Below, one piece after another: positions 25,448 to 36,325 of a stretch of DNA of 64,000 nt (position 1 is the stretch's first letter; each line of letters opens with the position of its first letter). The position numbers were made by a program, and so were the translations under genes. Source of the DNA: Platerodrilus igneus (Eukaryota; Arthropoda; Insecta; Coleoptera; Lycidae); NCBI GenBank assembly GCA_036346225.1, contig JARFIW010001750.1, forward strand, positions 248,001 to 312,000, in the 5' to 3' direction. The notes beneath the pieces were generated by a model, which was given only the letters and a program-made list of their open reading frames with translations, was not told the DNA's origin and did no database searches.

Positions 25448-26340
25448 TCAACCGTTGGTTTTTTTTGGTTGAGTGCAGCGTCTCTGTATATGACCAACTT
25501 CATAGAAGCTCCAGCATCGCAGACGCCATCTCCGCAGTCGTTGTCTTTCCAGCCTTTCCGCCTTTTGCATTTCAAACACACGGTTGGTTATTTCTTCTAT
25601 GCGGTTCCGCAATTGACTAGGTTCTTCTAAGGCAGACCGAACTTTGTGACTCGCCCAGTGTGATGTTTGCTTATCTGCTTTAAATTCGAGCGCATGGGCC
25701 AGTGCGTCATCTAACATTTTTGGTCGTGCTAATCTTAGCGCTTGCTGTATTTTGCCATCTTTAACGCCATCCACAAATGTTTAAACAGCCAGTTGTTTGA
25801 GGAAGTTATTTGGTGCCGTTGGATATGCCAATCTAACTAATCTGGCAATGTTAGCTTCGATTTCTTGCAGGCTTTCATTTGTCTCTTGCGAGCGGTTCTA
25901 ACTTGTGCATGGTAAACCTGTTGAATGTCAGTGTCTCCATATTTGCAAGATATTAAGAGCTTTCCCCCTTAGGGCCACTATTAAGGAGATAGCCTTCACT
26001 TAGTTACACCAACCGTTGGTTATTGCAGCAACTTCAAATTGTTTCACCATCGAATGTGGGAGGTTTCACTCTAAATTTTGACGGTATTGACTCGCTCTCT
26101 TCCACGCTTCTTATTTCTGGGATGTTCTGATTTACAACTTTGTTTGCTAATTCAAGTGGCCGCGTTGTTAGTGAAATCATTTGTTCTTGCAGCCTCATCA
26201 CATCTTCTTCCATTTTTACCAATTTACTGTCCAACTTTTGCGCAACTGTTTTTACCTATTCAGTGAAATCTTCTTTCAATGCAATGGAGATTTCCATTAA
26301 TCTTTGTTCTAACGTGTCTGTTTTTTCATTCAACTTTTAA
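25448..26340 (-). pseudogene. Gypsy Gag remnant
   Basis: Two open segments. 26,034-26,234 has a heptad-like N-terminal part (LVKMEEDVMRLQEQMISL) and FRVKPPTFDGET, typical of Gag starts. 25,448-25,774 includes LRLARPKMLDDALAHALEFKAD and a CCHC-like zinc knuckle at its end, reading CWSFYEVGHIQRRC, in which the second Cys is Phe. Between them the coding is shifted. A C-rich repeat (TTTTC.CATTTTC type words) lies at 26,330-26,420 near the N-terminus. Confidence 0.7.
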
Positions 26341-26554
26341 TCCATTTTCGCAGCATTTTCACTTTACTTTTCTTCCATTTTCTCAGCATTTTCACTAAAC
26401 TTTTCTTCCATACCGGATTTAAAATCCTTAAAAAAATCATTAAGTTTCTGCGTCAATTTTACTTTGACTTCTTTTATACAAACTACTCAAATGTCCTTAG
26501 ACTTGTGTTTTTTTTCTTTTAAATTAATCTCTATACACCCCACACCTGCACCAG

Positions 26555-26680
26555 TGTAGCGGGCTACTATAACGTGTTTTACTAATTTAAAACAAGTAGT
26601 AACAAAAGTCTTTATTACTCACTGTTCACAAGTTTAATTAACAGTATATGCCTTATTTATGGATGTTTTCAGTCCAGTCT
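26555..26680 (-). repeat. Gypsy 5' LTR, inner part
   Basis: First ~125 bp of the 5' LTR (reading the plus strand upward), matching 20,877-21,000. It breaks off after CAGTCCA at about 26,677, where the 3.56-kb insert begins. Compared with the intact LTR, about a dozen bases at the junction are missing. Confidence 0.88.
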
Positions 26681-26700
26681 TTCGTTATTTTTTGATTTTT

Positions 26701-28216
26701 GTTTAATGAGAATTTCCAATAATTGAAAAGAGCCCACGGCAAGTTCGGATGGAAGATGGCTCAAAGTTGAGGAAATCTCAAAGGCAAAGCGGCTAGTCGA
26801 ACTATATGCTCTGGGTGGAACATGAGCTGTGGGTCGGGGTGGAATTGCGACCACTAATATAAAGAATAAGGCGCCACCGTATTTTCTATACAGAGAAGAC
26901 CTGACTCAAGTCCCTTGTACAAGGCTAATGCGGAAACCTTTCTCCTATAGCCGCTATACAATTTTTTAAAGACCACATAATCTCTGAAGTTTCTTACCTT
27001 ATGGCTCGACCTTGACCTTAGTAATCCTCTGCAGCACCTGTGAACAGATTAAACAAAGAATAGCACTGTTTGTGCATTCATACTCAAAAATATTTAAATT
27101 CAATTGGAATAATCTTTCATTCATCCTAAATAAAAAGAATAGTCTTTTGTTCGAAAATAAAAATCTATTCCTCTAGTATTCAATAATGTGCTTTTATACA
27201 AAATATCTTTCTTTCTTTATATCTTGATTAATTTAAATTGTGAAAAATTATTTACAGAAGGCACTGGATAAAATCAGTACCAATACCATTAAATGTGGTT
27301 TTATTTAACAAATTGACAAAGCATAAAGTTGCTTATTTATAACAAAAAGTTAATTAGGGTAGATCTATCTTAATCTTACAATGGATAATTTCAAATAAGT
27401 ATTCATGAAATATCAAATATAGAAATTTAATTTTTAAGTGCTCATAATTATAAGAATTCACTTTCTCTAACACGTAATGACATCTTCTGATGTTTCATTG
27501 AATTAATAAAAGAATGAGGTAAGTAAAAGTTACAGATTCCTATTGCTTAACATTGAAAAATATAATTGTGGTCTGTCCTTGACCTATTTAAAAGTTTACA
27601 CAACTTGATTAAACAAAGTTTATCTCGTTACTACGTCCATAGTTCAAATAACATACAAAAACAGTTTTGTTTTTTTACATACCAGAACTCCGATTTGTCT
27701 CAAAAATACCTGCTTGGGAGCTTACGTCAGCATTGAAATACGGAATCCTCCAATTTAAACGAATAATTGTACTGCATACTGAAAGTCACATTACTCGGCC
27801 TCCATTTTGAGTAATTACATTCCGCCTGGACCACACCATGAACCAAGCGTAGAAACCAATCTGCGTGTTAATTTAAAGATGCTCCAGGTGTAATTCAAAC
27901 CACGAGAACTATCAAACGTTGTTTGTAATTAAACTGAATACTTTATATATGAAATTCCATGTTATATATAAATAAAATTGTTTTTTGTAATTTAGATTGA
28001 ATACCATTCATAAAAATTGCATTATAATTTAAATTGCATTATATTATAAGTTGCATTATATTTTAAGTTGCATTATAATTTAAGTTGCATTATAATTTAA
28101 GTTGCACTAAAAATTTTTAATTAATATCGTTACAGAAACAAATTTACTTACTGTTCCCAACGGCCCTTTAACCAAAAAATTTTACGTCATCCACGAGCTG
28201 TTCCAACAAAATGGAC
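26701..28216 (-). repeat. 1.5-kb direct repeat, copy A
   Basis: Nearly identical to 28,350-29,843 (offset 1,627-1,649 bp owing to small indels). Contains a 17-bp tandem repeat (GTTGCATTATAATTTAA) at about 28,016-28,106 and an open frame at 26,669-26,854 (PRPTAHVPPRAYSSTSRFAF) that recurs in copy B. On the minus strand a 40-bp segment, 26,998-27,037, is bounded by a pyrimidine-rich AG acceptor-like sequence and a GTAAGA donor-like sequence. Confidence 0.85.
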
Positions 28217-28349
28217 TATCCTTTCTACAAAATTACATTGGGGAGAGTAAACTGCATTAAACCAAATTTTTTGAACGTCATATTTTTTACATACTGCTTT
28301 GAAATTTCTACCACTAAATTGTGAGCCATTATCATTATCATTATTATTT
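28217..28349 (-). pseudogene. Integrase core fragment between the two 1.5-kb repeats
   Basis: The minus strand reads NDNGSQFSGRNFKAVC, then IWFNAVYSPQCNFVERI. These are the second-Asp box (DNGSQF) and third-residue box (SPQ.N..ER) of a Ty3/Gypsy-type integrase. It differs from the integrase at 22.0-23.0 kb, so it comes from another element. Only about 45 codons survive. Copy A continues without a gap after it. Confidence 0.75.
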
Positions 28350-29843
28350 GTTTAACGAGAATTTCCAATAATTGAAAAGAGCCCACGGCAAGTTCTGATG
28401 GAAGATGGCTCAAAGTTGAGGAAATCTCAAAGGCAAAGCGGCTAGTCGAACTATATGCTCTGGGTGGAACATGAGCTGTGGGTCGGGGTGGAATTGCGAC
28501 CACTAATATAAAGAATAAGGCGCCACCGTATTTTTCTATACAGACCTGACTCAAGTCCCTTGTACAAGGCTAATGCGGAAACCTTTCTCATATAGCCGCT
28601 ATACAATTTTTTAAAGACCACATAATCTCTGAAGTTTCTTACCTTATGGCTCGACCTTGACTTTAGTAATCCTCTGCAGCACCTGTGAACAGATTAAACA
28701 AAGAATAGCACTGTTTGTGCATTCATACTCAAAAATATTTAAATTCAATTGGAATCATCTTTCATTCATCCTAAATAAAAACAATAGTCTTTTGTTCGAA
28801 AATAAAAATCTATTCCTGTAGTATTCAATAATGTGCTTTTATACAAAATATCTTTCTTTCTTTATATCTTGATTAATTTAAATTGTGAAAAATTATTTAC
28901 AGAAGGCACTGGATAAAATCAGTACCAATACCATTAAATGTGGTTTTATTTAACAAATTGACAAAGCATAAAGTTGCTTATTTATAACAAAAAGTTAATT
29001 AGGGTAGATCTACCTTAATCTTACAATGGATAATTTCAAATAAGTATTCATGAAATATCAAATATAGAAATTTAATTTTTAAGTGCTTATAATTATAAGA
29101 ATTCACTTTCTCTAACACGTAATGACATCTTCTGATGTTTCATTGAATTAATAAAAGAATGAGGTTAAGTAAAAGTTACAGATTCCTATTGCTTAACATT
29201 GAAAAATATAATTGTGGTCTGTCCTTGACCTATTTAGAAGTTTACACAACTTGATTAAACAAAATTTATCTCGTTACTACGTCCATAGTTCAAATAACAT
29301 ACAAAAACAGTTTTGTTTTTACATACCAGAACTCCGATTTGTCTCAAAAATACCTGCTTGGGAGCTTACGTCAGCATTGAAATACGGAATCCTCCAATTT
29401 AAACGAATAATTGTACTGCATACTGAAAGTCACATTACTCGGCCTCCATTTTGAGTAATTACATTCCGCCTGGACCACACCATGAACCAAGCGTAGAAAC
29501 CAATCTGCGTGTTAATTTAAAGATGCTCCAGGTGTAATTCAAACCACGAGAACTATCAAACGTTGTTTGTAATTAAACTGAATACTTTATATATGAAATT
29601 CCATGTTATATATAAATAAAATTGCTTTATGTAATTTAGATTGAATACCATTCATAAAAATTGCATTATAATTTAAGTTGCATTATAATTTAAGTTGCAT
29701 TATAATTTAAGTTGCATTATAATTTAAGTTGCACTGAAAATTTTTAATTAATATCGTTACAGAAACAAATTTACTTACTGTTCCCAACGGCCCTTTAACC
29801 AAAAAATTTCACGTCATCTACGAGCTGTTCCAACAAAATGGAC
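28350..29843 (-). repeat. 1.5-kb direct repeat, copy B
   Basis: Second copy of 26,701-28,216. Its 17-bp tandem array (29,660-29,734) has fewer units than copy A's. It shares the PRPTAHVPPRAYSS frame (28,225-28,554), which here runs into the integrase fragment by chance. Confidence 0.85.
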
Positions 29844-30239
29844 CATCAAAAATGCCTCTCGGAGATGACATTCTCTTATTAAACTTGATTCGCACGTGCT
29901 TCCAACACGAAAAACAGCAAAAAAACATTGTTTCTAAGAACAATTCGACCTGCTTTCACCACAGCTGTGTTAGAAGTGTCGTCAAGCGAGTTGCTGCCCG
30001 GTAACAACGTTACTTCGTAATTTCCGAATAGATGGAGCTCTAGGAATGATACTAAATAGGAGCTTTTATCTTGTCACCGTGGAAATTAATTTTTAATTTG
30101 AACTGAATGCTAGTACTTTATTGGGCAATAGGTAATATTTAATTAAATGGATTGAATAGCATTATTATGCATTATATTATTTATTATTAAATAAAGGGAT
30201 TAGTTATACGGACATATTTAGGTAGAAAATAAAATTGCT

Positions 30240-30625
30240 ACACACTATCACACTAATATCTTCCTAGACTAATTTCTTAACCATAAGTCTTCTCAACAAC
30301 ACTAAACACTACTATAATTTATTTATTACACTTTTGTCTATTTATGTACAAGCTGGCGGTACAATACACATGTTCAAATAAGAAGTTTATATTTACTATC
30401 GGACATTAAAAACGTAATGACCAACTAACTATACACGAGATGATTTATATACGACATTTTGATATAGTCTAACTCTGTACTTCATCAGCGGTTTTATTTA
30501 TACCCTGAATTAAATAGATGATTCATACTCTGGTATGTGCTCGAACATTCTCGATTCCTAGAGAATATACTTGGGTTATGAAGCCTGTGTGTTTGACGGG
30601 TTGCCTAATAGTAGTTCGTAACACT
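30240..30625 (-). repeat. Gypsy 5' LTR, outer part
   Basis: Resumes at CACTATCACACTAA near 30,241 and matches 21,010-21,411 to the LTR edge (CGTAACACT at 30,617-30,625), followed by the ATAT duplication. Confidence 0.9.
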
Positions 30626-30629
30626 ATAT

Positions 30630-31200
30630 TTCTTGAGCTGCTTAAAGTATTACAAACCCAAAGGTCAAGCGACCGGAATGAGTCTGGTAAATGGGTCAAC
30701 CAAGTTGGAATTATGAAACACGGAATAGGATTATCAGATGTTTTCTTGATATCCCGTATTGTACGATTTTTATTAAATAATTCTAAGAAATGATTCGACA
30801 GGCGGTGTCCTGATGTCCGAGAGTGGCAAAATTTTTGTAAAAATTTTGTGGAAGCGTTCCCAATGAAGCGTAATTTAAGACGCTTGTTAGACGATTCTAC
30901 AAAATTTAATAGTATGTGTGTAAACACGTATGATACTTCGTGATGTTTTGTTGTTGCTTGGGTGTCCAGGTAGCCAAAAGTGTATGAGAGGAAGATGGAA
31001 CTAAACTGTAATAAGCCTTTCCCGGAGTCGACAATCTAACCATGCGATACACCGGGGTTTTCTGAATGTGAGTATAGCCCAGGGCAAAGTTGGTTGACAA
31101 ACGGCTAATCGTAAAAAGAAAACTCCCTGTAAGTTAATACAGTTAACCGTGGAACTTAATACAGCGTTCTTGCATGAGAAGGAGTCGAGAGCCGATTTTG
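30630..31200. other. Non-coding stretch between two Gypsy-type elements
   Basis: No recognised domain. Overlapping frames on opposite strands (30,518-30,793 plus; 30,523-30,927 minus) extend out of the LTR and mirror each other. Confidence 0.4.
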
Positions 31201-31222
31201 TTTCGATACAAACAAAAACCTA

Positions 31223-31702
31223 TTGAGAATTTTAAGAATTGAGACTCATGTTAAAACAGAATGGCCAAGTGGATTGTGGAAAATACAACTTGTCTTGAAC
31301 ACTACTGTTCATAAATCCACTAAAATGACGTCGCTGCAGTTGCTTTTGAGAATACAAAATTCAATATCGTTAATACAAGCTTTCTTAAAAAATCTATCGA
31401 AAGATTTACGTCCTATTCGCAACCGACAATTAGACCGGGAACGTATGGCTGAGAGGTTGTCTGCAATGACCATCAAAGACATTAACCAGAAACGTCAAAA
31501 CAGTGTAAAATTTCTTCCGGGAGATCTTATGTTAATGCATCGCGATTCCAAAATGCACATAAGTAAAAGTGATAACGAATTTTTGGGTCCTTATGAAGTG
31601 ATGAAGCGTCTAAGGAATGGGCGATATAAAATTAAGACGGTTGGCACCAACTTCGTCACCAAGGCGGCTGTGGAACATATAACAGCGTGGCCATTACGGT
31701 AG
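31223..31702 (+). pseudogene. Ty3/Gypsy integrase C-terminal region (separate element)
   Basis: The 159-codon frame opens with WPSGLWKIQLVLNTTVHKST and KMTSLQLLL, the helix after the integrase catalytic core, and continues with RQLDRERMAERL, KRQNSVKFLPGDLMLMHRDS, FLGPYEVMKRLRNGRYKI and VEHITAWPL, the post-core domain. The frame is open throughout, suggesting relative youth. The catalytic core is absent upstream, so the copy is 5'-truncated or rearranged. It lies on the plus strand, opposite to the neighbouring Gypsy. Confidence 0.82.
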
Positions 31703-32640
31703 GTCCTGTCATGCAACATGAAAAGTGTAATGAAATTCTTGGAAAACGAAATTTTCGATGTTATTGATAAGGACAACTCAGGTAAGTGATATTTTGACTC
31801 TTATGGCATAGTTGTTTATAACTATATAATAGATGTAATATGAATCGATTTACTATGTCGGTCTCTGTTCCGTCAGTGGTAAAGCCGAGTGGTGGCTGAG
31901 GTCTTCACAATGTTTAAGGTAATTGTTGAATTTTTTTGCAAACAAAAATAGTCGGACTATGTTCCGTCAGTGGTTGAGCCGGGTAGTGGCTGAGGTCTCC
32001 ACAGTCCGAATGAGATAGAAAGTTTGTGAACTCTGTCCCGTTAGTGGTTGAGTCAGGTGCTGGCCGAGATCTCTACAGGATAAACGGTTTGATCTTGGTG
32101 TTGTATGTTTAGTGTAGACTAATGAAGACCCTAACGAGCGTTAAGTAGGATGACTGCAATTTATAAAATATTGATGAAAACAACGAGATGGATAGCTAAA
32201 CATCTTTTCTTGTGTTTTCAGGAAGCAATCAGGAGTGTCAAAATTGCCACTCAAGTCAGAATTAGCCGTATTAGCAATAGTACGATTTTAAATAATAATG
32301 TGTTAATAATGAATAATACCTGTATTTTATAAGCGTAAAGGTCAGGAACCGCCAATGGTACCGAGAGCTCCGTAATTGTAGAAATGAATAAATGCAATAC
32401 AATATTGGACTCTACCTTTAGATTTTAATATTTGTATGAAAGCAGACATTTAGGGTTACATGTAAGGTGTGGTTTGTTAAATAAAAGCTGTTATTGATGC
32501 GGCAATGATTCTGGTGCTTTTATTTAAACTGAGCTAGCAAAATAATTAGGGCAGCATTTTACTAAAATCAATTACGAACCACAGTACTATTATTGACTCT
32601 CAATGTCGGGCCGCAACATCACTACAGAACCCAGAAATAT
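31703..32640 (+). other. Probable 3' untranslated/LTR region of the preceding Gypsy element
   Basis: No coding. Contains three dispersed copies of a 45-55 bp unit at about 31,861-31,910, 31,955-32,004 and 32,031-32,080, with the shared pattern GTTCCGTCAGTGG, GCCG.GT.GTGGCTGAGGTC and a final CACA. An AATAAA signal is near 32,387. The second LTR is not present, so boundaries are a guess. Confidence 0.4.
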
Positions 32641-32647
32641 TATGTTG

Positions 32648-33440
32648 ATATAATTATAGGGTTAATTTAGTGGTAGGTTAAGTCATAAGAGTCGTAGAAT
32701 AAACAAAAGAAACTTCCAGTTAACAAAGGCACATAATTACAAATATTATAAGAGTAAATAGGTCACTATACATATTGTTAGTTGAGCGCACACTGTATAT
32801 AATAGTACAAGAGATTAAACGCATATCCAAGAGTAGTTACGAGCAAAGATAAGATTTAAAAATGTAACGAAATGCATTAAAAATTAAATCAACAGAAAAC
32901 CTATATGAATTGGCTAAATAAATATTTAACAAGTGCGTTAAATATATCATCCCATTAATTGAATAAATCGAACGTGACAAAATGTATTACATTTGATCAA
33001 AAATCCAATTTAACTAGGAAATAAACAAACCCTAAATTTATTTTTGTTTCGATTAAAATAAGCAAACAACAATAAATACGTGATTTAATGAATGAAAATT
33101 CGTGGGATTTCTCAATTAAATATAATGGTATGTAAATGAATACGTGACAATTAAAGCGTTTTTCAAGTATTTGAACTATAAAATTGGTAAAATTTTTCGG
33201 AGTACACAAAAGATATGACAAATGTGTCGCCCAACACGTGAAAACAACGAATAGCAAACAAAGGAGCAAGGCCTATAAATACGATAACAATTGAACAACG
33301 AATTAGTATACATTTTAAACTGGGCTATCACGATACTCAAAAGTGCTAAATTATTCACGCAACCAGTTAAACGAAAGTAAAATGAAAATCATTTTATAAA
33401 AGTGTAAAAATTGTGTAAGCAAGCCGATCTATTATAGACG
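32648..33440 (+). repeat. ~800-bp direct repeat, copy 1
   Basis: Matches 39,585-40,380 with small indels (shared runs such as AGAGTAAATAGGTCACTATA and GTACAAGAGATTAA). The two copies flank the 33.7-38.4 kb composite element at some distance. No coding. Nature unknown; the second copy is preceded by a (TA)n tract. Confidence 0.85.
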
Positions 33441-33725
33441 TAAGTAAACCATATTTAGTAAGATTATACAATTTCTAAAATAAATAAAACAGAGCCTTGA
33501 ACACGAGTCTAGAGACGATTCTGGGGATTACCTCCTGTTAGATTAATTTTGGAAATCACTGACATGGTAAATGTTCTATTAGTGTTTTGTTAATTACGGA
33601 GATGGAAAACCTTTTATTGGAATAACTTATGGGATTTTGAATAACGATTTGGATAGTATTTTGGTTTTGATGTCGACTTCCAACTTCAACTCTAAACGTC
33701 AAATCTTTATCAAGTTTACTTTTTC

Positions 33726-34340
33726 GAATAGACACCCCTATTCTTTATTGCGGCTTCGGAAAGAGCGCAAAATTTTATAAATAACCTTGACCTTGGCCAT
33801 GGCTTGAAATGACCTTGAAGACAATTGAGGTCAATTAAGAAAAAGTATTTCCAATATTTTAAGTTTTCTGAAGAATTTTTTTACAAATGCTCAAGATTGT
33901 GCTCCACCTAACTGTTTGTGACCTTGAAGTTGACCACAGTGACCTTGAAGGTCAAATCGTTTTAAGGCCAATTTTTCAAATAGAACCCCGTATCTTTTAT
34001 TGCGGATTCGGAAAGAGCACAGAATTTTGTAAATGACCTGAACCTAGGCCTTGACCTTGAGATGACCTTGAAGACAATTGAGGTCAATTAAAAAAAGTAT
34101 TTCCAATATTTTAGGTTGTCTGTTTTTTCTACAAATGTTCAAGATTGTGCTCCACCTATCTGTTGATGACCTTGAAGTTGACCTTGACCGTGACTTTGAA
34201 GGTCAATTCGTTTTTTAGGTCAGTATTTCAAATAGAAACCCCTATTTTTATTGCGGATTCGGAAAGAGCACAAAGTTTTACAAATTACCATGGCCTTGGT
34301 AATGACCTTGAAGAAAATTGAGGTTAATTTAAAAAATATT
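33726..34340 (+). repeat. ~250-bp tandem repeats rich in TGACCTTGA, left arm
   Basis: Three units start at about 33,726, 33,979 and 34,231, each beginning AATAGA..CCC, then TTTATTGCGG, TTCGGAAAGAGC, followed by clusters of GACCTTGA/AAGGTCA. The same units occur in reverse complement at about 37,880-38,418, so they form the outer portion of a long inverted repeat around the transposase. Confidence 0.88.
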
Positions 34341-34342
34341 TT

Positions 34343-34680
34343 CAGGCAAGGTGGTAAGTGTTCCTAGCCAGTTAAGGAAAGGTGGTAAGCGTGCCTAGCC
34401 AGTTAAAGCAAGGTGGTAAGTGTTCGTAACCAGTTAAGGCAAGGTTTATAAGTGTTCCCAATTAGTTAAAGCAAGGTGGTAAAACTTCCTTAGCAATTGA
34501 GGCAGGTGATGAGTGTACTTAGCTTGTTGAGGCAAAATACTGATGTTCCCAGTCAGTTAGGACAAAATGATAAGTGCACACACCTATTTAAGAAAAGGTG
34601 GTAAGATAGAATTTCTAGCTACTTAAAGCAAGACAATGTATGTGTGCACCCAGCCAGTTAAAGTAAGGTAGCAATTGAGA
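34343..34680 (+). repeat. ~30-bp tandem array, left arm
   Basis: About ten imperfect units of the type GGCAAGGTGGTAAGTGTTCC followed by TAGCCAGTTAA. They degrade toward the interior. The reverse complement array is at 37,470-37,860. Confidence 0.88.
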
Positions 34681-34682
34681 CA

Positions 34683-34985
34683 ATTGAGCTGATTTTTCGA
34701 ATGCTGGTATGATTATCTTTTTGAATAGCCAATGCCACATGCAATTAATTATCTTCAGCGCGGGCTAATTTTGGGCGACCTGATCTGGGTAGATCTTTCA
34801 CAGTACCCGTATCATCCAATTTTCTATTCAATCTGCTTACAGTTGATTTCTGAATTTGTTCTTGTCCTACCCTAAACAACTGCTTGAAGAGATTTGCGAC
34901 AGCCTCTAGCGATCTCTGTTAATTTCTCCAAGCACGCATCATGATGACGACTATCCGTTCTCGTTCACTAAGTTTAACCGTAACA
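34683..34985 (-). pseudogene. Inverted partial copy of the transposase 5' region
   Basis: Minus-strand sequence parallels 36,228-36,540 (start codon region through the DLPRSGRP-type linker, about 100 codons) but is more diverged and has a stop after the RAWRN segment. It lies between the left-arm array and the main transposase and points outward, so the element's left side is an inverted, truncated version of its right side. Confidence 0.8.
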
Positions 34986-35960
34986 ACTAGGAGTTAATGA
35001 ATATTTCTGTACAGAAAAAACACTAATTATTCTGAGAAAGACCGGTGCTGATATTTATGCAGAAAAAGCTACTTATCTTTAATTATCATATTAAAAGCTA
35101 TCCCTGGCATAGCTCTGAAAAAATATACACTCACTATCTTGAGGACTGTGTGATTTATGCAGCTTCCGTGAATATTTTTAATTGTATTGAAAATTACTAT
35201 CAATTTAGGTATAATACAGGATTGTTCAATTATAAAAAAAAGCACTATCAGATTTATCGTCAGATGACAGAGAATTGAAGCGTTTAGTAGACCTCTGAAT
35301 AACTAATAGGGAATGCTTTAGATGTAGTAAATACTAAGATCACTTTCCGCAATAATTCATTAATTCTTCTCTATTTTTTTATCGTAGTTCTATTACTCCC
35401 TTTCCGATCATTGAACTACACTGAATTATAATTTCATAGCCACTTCTAAAGCAATTTTAACCGGTTCACTAGAGCTGCATAAATATTGGTATCAGTTCTT
35501 ATGATATTTATTGTTTACTTTTTCGAAGCAATACCAGCGATAGCTTTTAATAGTCCTTCTTTAACTGCACAAATATTATCAATAGCCTTCTCGAGATAGT
35601 TGGTGTTTTTTTTTCAAAGCAATACCCGCGATAGTAGCTTTTAATAGTCCTTTTTAGGATAATTGAGAGCGAGTCACTAGAGCTGCATAAATACTACTGA
35701 CAGGATAGTTAGTGTTTATTTTTTCAAAGCAATACCAGCGATAGTTTTCAATAGTCCTTCTTAGTATAATTGAAAGTGATTCACTAGAGCTGGATAAAAG
35801 CACTGACAGTCCTTTTTAGGACAGTTAGTGATTTTTTTCTTTTCAGAGCAATACCAGCGATAGCTTTTAATAGTCCTTCTTAGGATAATTAAAGGTGAGT
35901 CGCTTCTTTTGCATAAATATTATTAACAGTCCTTCTCAGGATAGTTGGTTTTTTTTTTTC
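34986..35960 (+). repeat. Internal imperfect tandem repeats upstream of the transposase
   Basis: From about 35,440 a unit of roughly 120-130 bp recurs at least four times (about 35,520, 35,612, 35,722 and 35,848), with words AGCAATACCAGCGATAG, TTTTAATAGTCCTTCTTA and ACTAGAGCTGCATAAATA. The stretch at 34,986-35,440 is AT-rich with no recognised coding. Confidence 0.75.
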
Positions 35961-36325
35961 TGGGCAGAAATATTTATTACATCCTAGTTACGATGGTTAA
36001 ACTTAGTGAACGTGAACGAATAATCGTTCTCATGATGCGTTGTTGGAGAAATGAACAGAGATCGCTAGAGGATGTCGCAACGCTTTTCAATACCAGCGAT
36101 AGCTTTTAATAGTCCTTCTTAGGATAATTAAAGGTGAGTCGCTTCTTTTGCATAAATATTATTAACAGTCCTTCTCAGGATAGTTAGTGTTTTTTTTTCT
36201 GGGCAGAAATATTTATTACATCCTAGTTACGATGGTTAAACTTAGTGAACGTGAACGAATAATCGTTCTCATGATGCGTTGTTGGAGAAATGAACAGAGA
36301 TCGCTGGAGGATGTCGCAACTCTTT
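35850..36325 (+). repeat. 239-bp tandem duplication including the transposase start
   Basis: 35,850-36,085 is repeated at 36,089-36,325 with very few differences. Both copies include the start ATG (35,993 and 36,232) and the first ~33 codons. The first copy is cut off and runs back into the repeat unit, so only the second start leads into a full gene. The near-identity suggests a recent event. Confidence 0.9.

Larger units (their letters stand above)
26680..30240 (-). mobile_element. 3.56-kb insertion in the Gypsy 5' LTR
   Basis: It consists of copy A of a 1.5-kb repeat (26,701-28,216), a 133-bp Gypsy integrase fragment (28,217-28,349), copy B of the repeat (28,350-29,843) and about 400 bp of unique AT-rich sequence ending at TGTAGCAATTTT (minus strand) next to 30,243. 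Two direct repeats flanking a scrap of integrase could be LTRs of a heavily deleted second retrotransposon, but the repeat ends do not show clear TG...CA boundaries. No target duplication was found at the junctions. Confidence 0.6.
20873..30629 (-). mobile_element. Ty3/Gypsy LTR retrotransposon, minus strand, with insertion in its 5' LTR
   Basis: The 3' LTR lies at 20,877-21,411 and the 5' LTR begins at 26,555 and resumes at about 30,240-30,625. On the element's strand both LTRs start AGTGTTACGA and end GCCCGCTGCA or GCCCGCTACA. ATAT flanks the whole element at 20,873-20,876 and 30,626-30,629, a 4-bp duplication at an ATAT target like that of the 17.6/297 group. A polypurine tract AAAGAGGGGGC abuts the 3' LTR (21,412-21,424). 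A TGG-starting primer-binding candidate (TGGTGCAGGTGTGGGG) follows the 5' LTR just below 26,554. Gag, protease, RT, RNase H and integrase are all recognisable, and all are broken. Confidence 0.9.

Noticed and set aside
28016..28106. Short direct repeats resembling a CRISPR array
   Set aside because: Units are contiguous without spacers, AT-rich, and lie in a eukaryotic repeat; simple tandem array.
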